DNA from: Baffinella frigidus
Lineage: Eukaryota; Cryptophyceae; Cryptomonadales; Baffinellaceae
Reading direction: 5' to 3'
DNA: 18,500 nt
Assembly: GCA_026770585.1 (NCBI GenBank)
Contig: MU646370.1
Coordinates: 945,990-964,489, forward strand
Below the pieces are notes generated by a model. It did not search any database. It was not told the origin of the DNA and worked only from the letters and a program-made list of their open reading frames with translations. Positions 1 to 7,800 of the stretch are shown piece by piece. A program made the position numbers and the translations under genes. Numbering within the stretch: the first letter of the stretch is position 1; every line of letters starts with the position of its first letter.

Positions 1-60
1 CCCTAAACCCTAAACCCTAAACCCTAAACCCTAAACCCTAAACCCTAAACCCTAAACCAG
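1..60 (+). repeat. Perfect CCCTAAA array ending in a splice acceptor (intron 3' end)
   Basis: Eight perfect CCCTAAA heptamers are followed by CCAG, giving an acceptor right before coding sequence. The first coding residues belong in the middle of a repeat domain, so an upstream exon is expected and this is the 3' end of an intron, not an intergenic telomere. Confidence 0.8.
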
Positions 61-1808
61 GCCCGGTGCTCCCGATCGGCGTGTGCGACGTGATGCCCGT
101 GGGCGCGTTCATCACCTCGCGCATCTCCTTCTCCCCGCCCGTGGCCAACAAGGCCGTGACGGTCTCGTTCGCGCTGACGGCGGCCATGCGCTGCGTGGCG
201 GGCGAGCGGATCAGCGTCAGGATGATGGGGTTCGGCGCGGTGGTCGACAAGCCCGTGCCCAAGGACGCGTCGCTGGCCTCGGCTCTCTGGCTCAGCCGCC
301 AGCAGTTCCCGCAAAAGGTGCGCACCACCGTGCAGTTCACGCTCAAGAAAGACGTAGCGCCCGAGCAGCCCTTCATCCTGGCCTTCGACGGGCTGCAGCT
401 GCCCTTCGATGGCGTGGGGGTGCGGCAGGACCCTGACCAGGGCCTCTTCGCCATCTCGGCAGACTGCAAGGCCGGGGCCTTCAACAACTCGCGCTTCACC
501 GACTGGCAGGTGGTCGGGTCATTCACAGACACCCCCGCCATCGAGTTCCCGGCGTCCGCGACGGGCGAGCCGGTGCTCGTCGTCAAGTTCTCGTTCGCGC
601 CGAAGATGCGCATGGCTGCTGGCGACGAGCTGCGCATCCATCTCGCGGGCTTCTCGGGGAGCTCCGAGGCGGGGCTGGGCGTCACGACGGGCGTGCCTGG
701 GCTGTTTGCGCACGCGCGGTGGGACAAGGCCCTCTCGGACCTGGTGCTGATGATGGCGAGTGGCAAGTCGATTGCGCCGAACCAGGTGGTGATCGCCACG
801 GTGCCGTACACCCCGATGGTCCTCCCCCCGGGGGGCGTGGACGCCTCGCGCGCCGCAGGCCTCCTCATCTCGACCAACGCGTCCGCCGGCCCCGTGCTCC
901 CGCTGGCGTTCACATCCTTCGTGCAGGTCAACGCGCTGATCGACACGGCCATCTCCTTCGCGAACCCCGTGGCGTGCGCGGTCTCGGGGATCACCGTGGC
1001 CTTCCGTGTCTCGTCCCGCGTCGGCACCGGCGACACCATCCGCTGCGCCTTCCCAGGCCTGACATCGGACCTGGGATCGCGCGCCTTCTTCACGCAGTCG
1101 GCCACCTTCTCCCAAGCCTCCTGGAACGCCGACGCCTCCTCGCTCACGTTCACGTCCTCAGGCGTCATCGAGCAGAGCGACATGTCGCTCTACCAAGTCA
1201 CCGTGGCGTCCTCGGCGGGGCTGGCGCTCCCCTGCGAGGGCATCCGCGCCGACGGCCCAGCGCTCTCGATCCGCTCGTTCGCCGTGGCGGGCCCGACGCT
1301 CGCGCAGCCCTTCGAGACCCTCCAGCTGGTGGGCACGTTCGCCGCCTCGCCGACGCTGCGCTTCCTCGCTCCGCGCGACGTCCTCGCGTGTGAGCCCGCG
1401 GCGTTCCTCATAACCTTCGCGGCGCGCTTCCCGTTCAAGAAGCTCGACGTCGTCAAAATCTACCTCGGGGGCTTCACCGGGGTGCCGTCCAGCGTGGAAT
1501 CGACCTTCCTCGACGCGCGCTTCTACGAGAGCAAGGACCTCCCCACGGGCGAGGCGGGGCCACAGCTGTGGCTCACGGTGAACCATCCGCTCGGGCTCGC
1601 GCGCGACGAGGTGGCGACGGCGCGCGTGTCGGGGCTGGGCGTGCCCTGCCATGGCATCCGCACCCCGCAGGCGCTGGTGCGCATCAGCACCGCGTCTGCC
1701 GCCGGGCCCGTGCTGTCCGTCGCGCTGAGCTCCGTCGACGCGGTGGGCGCTGTGGCGTCGTCTTCGCTCGTGTACGGCCGCCCGATCGCGGGCGCCGCGT
1801 CCAGCCTG
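61..1808 (+). CDS. Exon a of membrane protein gene: repeat units 1 to 4
   Basis: The exon follows acceptor CCCTAAACCAG (AG at 59-60). Its first two bases GC complete a codon from the missing upstream exon, probably Gly, because the next residues PVLP match the internal motif AGPVLP near 890 and 2840. It encodes residues 1-582. The repeat signature is visible several times: GPVLP, then a V-x-V-G-A-F-like stretch, then an I-S-F-x-P-P strand, then a GD-x-(I/L)-x-(L/I)-x-(L/F)-(P/A)-G-(F/L) strand, then V-x-(L/V)-P-x-x-G-(V/I). The last occurs around 406-430 (LQLPFDGV), 810-840 (MVLPPGGV), 1220-1250 (LALPCEGI) and 1636-1665 (LGVPCHGI). Donor is CTG|GTCCGA, phase 0. The long antisense ORFs here are GC-driven shadows. 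Confidence 0.85.
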
Positions 1809-4800
1809 GTCCGAACCCCGCAACCCGAAACCCTAGACCCTAGACCCTGAACCATGCACACTCAACCCTGAACCCTAAACTCTTAACCCTAAACCTTGAA
1901 CCCTGCACCATAAACCATAAACCATAGACCATAAACCATAAACCCAAAACCATAAACCTTAAACCATGAAACCTGAAACCTAAACCCCAAACCCGAAACC
2001 TAAACCCTAAACCCTCAATCCTAAACCAGATCGCGTCGTTCACGCCAAGGATGGAGGTCGCCCAGGGAGAGACGATCTTTGTCATCCTGCCCGCCTTTTC
2101 GCGCGGCGCCGACAAGTAATCCCCAATCCCTCAACCCTGAACCCTGAACCCCAAACACCAAACACCAAACACCAAACACCAAACACCAAACACCAAACAC
2201 CAAACACCAAACACCAAACCCAAACCCCTCAACCAGGGAGTTCACGTGCACGATGTCGGGGGGGGTCGTCACAACATCGTGCTCCTGGAGCGACGCCTCC
2301 CGGGTACTGACGGTGCGCGCGGGCATGGCGCTGGCGGCGCTGGAGGCCGTGACGGTCGAGATCCCCGCCACGGCCGGGATCAAGCTGCCGTTCCCCGGGA
2401 TCGGGATCAACGACGCGAGGCTCAAGCTGGCCGTCAACGCCTCGACGGGCAGCATGAACCCCACCGCGATTCTCGCCTCCCCGTCGCTCGGGTCCCTGGA
2501 TCTCACCGGCCTGGCGTACAACCCCTTCCTGGCGGGGGCCCCCGCGCGCATCGACATCAACTTCTCCTCCTGGTTCGCGTTCAACGTTGGCGACACCGTC
2601 ACGCTCAACCTCCCCGCGTTCTTCGCCAACCGCGACATCCCTGCGATCTCCACGGACACGGACGCGTGGAAGAAGGCGTCGTGGGCCGAGAACGCGGGCG
2701 TGCTCACGCTCACGGCCACGGCGCCTGTCGCCGCGCGCCTTCTCAACCACGTGAGCATCTTCCAGTCGTACGGCATCAACATCCCGCGGCTGGGCTCCTC
2801 GAAGAACAACCCCCTCCTGATGATGGGCACGACGGCGCCGCAGGGCCCCGTACTACCCTTGAGCATCCAGGTCTCGCCCGCCGTCGGAGCGTTCGGTGCC
2901 GGCACGGGCATCTCCTTCGACCCCAAGCTTGCTGGCCAGGCCACGGAGGTCACGGTCACGTTCCGCAACGAGCAGCCCTACGTGGGTGTCTTCGATCACG
3001 ACCCGGAAGCCACGTATGAGGACTGGGCCTCCTACTACTACGACTTCGACGTCGACGACGTGGTGACAATCAGCCTGCCCGGATTCGACGTTCAAGGGTA
3101 CCAGGAAGTCGACGAGATCGAGGGCAAGGCCGAGGGATACTGGGCCTTCACGTACGTGTGCACTGCGGCCAAGAAGGCGGCTGCGGTCTTGTGGTGCCAG
3201 ACCGTGCCCAGCATCATCATCGACCTCTACCCCCTCTACGCCACGCCCAAGGGCACCCTCAACGTGATCACGATCCCCATCGATCTGGGCGTGCTCCTCC
3301 CCCCCAGGGGGGTCTCGCCAACCAGCAAGGCCTTGACGGTCGAGTCGTTCACGCGCCAGGGCGTCATTCCCCCCAACGCGCTCGAGTACATCATGGGGGT
3401 GGGCGCGGTGGTGGAATCGCGCCTGCAGTTCATCCCGCCCAAGGTGGGCCCGCCCGTGGCCCTGGTGTTCGGGTTCTCCTTCTGGATGGACATCGATTCG
3501 GGCGCGACGGTCGTGCTCCACCTCCCGAACTTCCAGGGCGCGGACTTCGCGGGGGGGGCGGTGACGAGCGTGCCGCCCGGGGTGGTGTTGCGCGTCGACT
3601 ACCGCAGCGAGGAGGTGGTTCTGCACCTCGACAGATCGGTCGCGGCGCAGCAGAGCGTGGTGGTGACCATCCCGCCCGCGCGCGGGATCGTGCTCCCCAG
3701 ATGGGGCGTGTCGCGCAACTCCCGCGACGTGCGCATCTCGACCCCCTTCGCCAAGCAAGGCATCGCGCCCACGCCCCTCACCAACGTCACCGGCGTGGCC
3801 GTGGTCGGGCCCACGTTCTGGGAGTACAATCAAGCCGAGGCGCTCGGGTTCGGGTGGCTGCGAATCACGTGGTCCCTCCTCGACTTCAAGGCCGGCGACA
3901 CGATCTCGCTCGCGCTCCCCGGCTTCTCTTCGGACCGCGCCGAGATCGTGATCGAGTTCCTGGATCAGGACACGGGGCAGAACACCTTCGGGGATCGGGG
4001 AGAGTGGACGCAGGGCAGGGACGCGTACCCCGGGCAAGGCGAGGCGGTTGGGCTCCAGTGCCGCGCGTGTGCCGACAACCGCGCGTGCTACCCCTCGATC
4101 CTCTCGCTCTTCGTCGAGCACGACCTGGGAGATGCACAGAAGAACGTGTCGGTGTTCATCCCGCCGAGGCAGATCCGTCTTCCTGTCACCGGCATCCGAC
4201 ACAACGAGCCTTCGCTCACGTAAACCCTACACCCTGCACCCTACACCCTGCACCCTACATCCTACACCCTACACACTGAACCCTAAACCCTAAGCTCTCA
4301 ACCCTAACCTCAACCCTAAGCCATACTACTGGCTCGGATAGCGAGGGGTTAAACAGACGTTTTAGAGAATTAATTTAACGATTATGATAAGCAAACACAT
4401 CCCCGTCACGTCCCCATCAACTGAAGGACGCATCTCCTCGAAACTCTTTCTAAAAAGACGCAGAAACAATCGAGAAGCTTCAATAAAAATATCAGCCGTC
4501 TATCTAAAACGAGATCCGGCCCCCGGTGAAATGAGATATGTCGCGGTTGGAATGGATAGGGGTGCATTTCACCCACGTGATAAGATTCGTGATCTTTACC
4601 ACCTATGCGTCCTTTTCATATTGGTCCGACCCCCTTCCGCGTGACCCGGAGATGAAACCTTAAGATAAGTACGTAGAAAATGGCTCAAATGCCTCAGCTC
4701 CCATCGGGAGCTGAAGCCCCTTGAAGCTGGACGTGACCAGAAAAGCTGACGATTTGTTTAACCCCTCGCTATCCGAGCAAGGGCCCTCAACCCTACTTCA

Positions 4801-7800
4801 TGAACCCTTCACCCTAAACTGTGCACCCTAAACCCCAAAGCCTGACCCAGGTTCGCGGCATCGGTGGCGGGGGCCGTGCAGGAGGCAGTTCCCATCTTCT
4901 CCTCGCCGTCCGTACTCCCAGTCATCCTGGACGCCCGGATCTCGTTCGAGACCCTGGCGCCCGGCCAGCTCACCGGGCTCTCGATCTCGTTGGACGTGCG
5001 CGGGCAGCTCCCGGTGAAGTCGCAGGTCTCGATGTGGCTCCCGCAGGTCTCGCAAGACCTCGAGTGGGTCTCGAAGCAGGAGTGCTTTGGCGAGAACTGC
5101 GTGACGCACGAGACGTGGGCGCGCTTCGTGGCCACGTGGGAGGTGTATCGCGTCGAGAACTCCACCTTCTCGGCTGCCGGAGCCGCGATGGCTCTCTCCT
5201 CGACGCACTTCAAGGACGCTTCTTGGAACCCCCAGTCGCACATGCTCACCCTCACCACCACGAAAGGCATCGACGGCACCACCCCCATCCCCCCGGTGGT
5301 GACAGCCTCGATCAGCCGCCTGGCGCTGTTCCGAACGCCGTCGCAGGGGACCACCGAGTTGGACCGCAGCATGTCCATCGCCGCGTCAGTCGTGTACCCG
5401 GACAAGGACCAGGGCAAGGCCTTCGCCTGGCCGGCCGCTCAGGTCACGGGCCCGCGCTTCCTCGCCGCCCTCTACGAATCGTCACTGTCGTTTGTCCCCC
5501 GGGAAGTGGGTCGCAACATCTCCATGACGTTCGCGGCAAACGTGCGGGGGACGCTTGCGGCAGGGGACTCGCTGTCCTTCTGGCTCCCGGGGTTCCAAGG
5601 GGGCAGCTCGTCCTCGCTTCTCGGCGTGACCGTCTCTGGGGGGTCGCTTCGCGGCGGCGTGTCGTTCGACGCAGCGCTGCAGAAGATGACGCTGGTCGTG
5701 AGCAGCGGCACCCTGGCAGCGGGCGGGCGCGTGAGCTGGAAGGTGCCCGTGTCGGCCGGCATCAGCCTGCCCGCGGCGGGCGTGGAGGGAGGAGGGGGGG
5801 TGATGGTCTCGGTGGCGTCGCGCGACGGACAGGCGGTGATGCACCGGAGCAGCGTCGACCGCGTCGACGCGGCGCACGCGTTCCTCTCGGGGTCCGTGGC
5901 CTTCGCGCCGCTCATCACCGGGACCAAGACGGCCATCACCATCAAGTTCTCGCTCTCCTTCGCGATCCCGCCGGGAGGAGCCGTCTCGCTCCACCTCCCC
6001 AAGTTCACCGGCGCGGGCAAGGACGTCATCGCGGGGGTGGGGATGCAGCGCGTGTGCCAAGCTGCGCCCGACGCGGCGCTCCAGCCGCGGGCGGTGCCGG
6101 CGCTCCCAGAGGCGTTCTGCGTCGTCATCGGCTTCGATGCCCTCCTGCAGCGCGACGTGTGCGCGCGCGGCGCCGAGTGCAAGCCGGGCCGCTACGGCGA
6201 GGCCTGCCGCAACATCTGCGACGATCGCCGCACGTGCAACGCCCAATCCGGGCGCGGCTTCTGTAACGAGTACGGCGGGTGCACGTGCTTCCCCCCGCAC
6301 ACAGGGCCCTACTGCAACGCCTCCTACTCCCCCCCCGCGCTCCCCTCCTGCGCCGCGCCCGGAGCCGCCTCGACAGGTTATGGTTCTGGCGTGGTGTTCC
6401 AGGCCGCGTGGCGCGCCTCTCTCGAGACGCTGGAGCTGCGGCTGCATCCGAGCAGCCCCGGCCTCGCCTCGCACTCGGCCATCACGCTCACCGTGCCCCT
6501 CTCGAGCGGCATCACCATCCCGGAGGCCGGCATCGCCCCGGGCACTGCCGGGGGTATCAGACTGCTGGCTGTGGCGGGTGCAGACACGGTGGCACCCCGA
6601 GACCTAAACCCTAAACCCTAGAACCTACACCCTAAACACTACACCCTAAACCCTAAACCACAAACCACAAACCACAAACCCCAAACCCCAAACCCTAAAC
6701 CCTAAACCCTAAACCCTAAACCCTAAACCCTAAACCCCAAACCCTCAACCTTGAACTCCAACCCCTAATCCCGCAACCGCAAACTCTAGGTGGCGGTGGC
6801 GATCCCGGTGGGCGGGCTGGTCGCAAAGTACCGGTGCCTGGCCTCGACGCTCACGCTCCCCACATCCTCCTACTGCTCGGGCGCGCACCGCGTGCGCGTG
6901 TGCGCCCGAAGCGCGGGCGCGGCCGCGTCCTACGCCTCCACCCTCGTGCTCCCGAAGCTGCGCGCGGTGACGGCCGCCTCGTGCGCGGGGCGCGGCGCGG
7001 ACTTCTGCAGCGAGGGGTACGCGGCGGCGTTCCTCGGCGCGGCGAAGCAGGACTGTTGCCACGTGCGCGGCGCCAACGACTTCTCGCTGTGCTCCGTCGA
7101 CGCCGACTGCAACGCCGTCGAGGTTGGCGCCCCCGAGGAGACGCCTGACGTGGCGCTCATCGATCAGCGCTGCTGCGGCTACTGCGAGGACAACTTCGCC
7201 GGCCTGTGCAACGCCTCCTTCATCACGCCCGCGGCCGGGTGCGCGGGGCTGGGCTGTTCGGGCACGAAGCCCTGCTACGGGTACGCGCTCTCGGCCAAGG
7301 CCGCGCCGATCGTGGCCGCGCTTGGTGGTGCTGTCGCCCTCGCTGACGGCGCTGGCATCTCTATCCCGGTAAACCCGACGCCCGCTAATGCTCAACGCTA
7401 CACCCTAAACGCTCCACCCTACACCCTACACCCTGCACCCTAAACGCTCCACTCCAAACCCTAAACCCTAAACCCCAAACCCTAAACTCTAAACCCTTAA
7501 CACTCAACACTAAACACTAAACACTAAACCCTGATCCCTAAACCCTAAACCAGGCCGGCGTGTGGTCATCGGCGCTCCCCGCCTCGGTGAAAGCGTACAC
7601 AGAGGCGCTCCCCACGATGCCCGGGCCCTCGGCCTTGGAGCCATCGAAGAAGGCGGCAGTGCAGGCCTCGTCGCCGCTCTCCTTCGGGCCGTCCGGCTTG
7701 GTCTTCCCCGAGCCGGGCGTGAAGCTCGTGTTCGCGGTCTCGCCTGAGTTCCTCTCCCCCCCCGCGGGGCTGCGCCTCGCGGTCTTCAAGATCGTCAACG

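Noticed and set aside
1-60. A true chromosome end (telomere) at the left edge
   Set aside because: The array ends in CCAG directly before an in-frame repeat-domain exon and matches the acceptors of internal introns. An intron cut by the window or contig edge explains it better.
38-1183. 381-codon minus-strand ORF (and similar long antisense ORFs at 2853-4202, 5482-6474 and 6745-7395)
   Set aside because: They overlap well-supported plus-strand exons. GC-rich codons leave the opposite strand open, and the translations are Arg/Ala/Gly-rich without domains.
2150-2220. CRISPR-like or satellite array
   Set aside because: Units are contiguous heptamers with no spacers and lie within an intron.
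4384-4644. 86-codon ORF inside the 447-bp inverted-repeat element
   Set aside because: Its codon usage is unlike the other genes here, it shows no recognisable domain or catalytic motif, and it is too short for a transposase.
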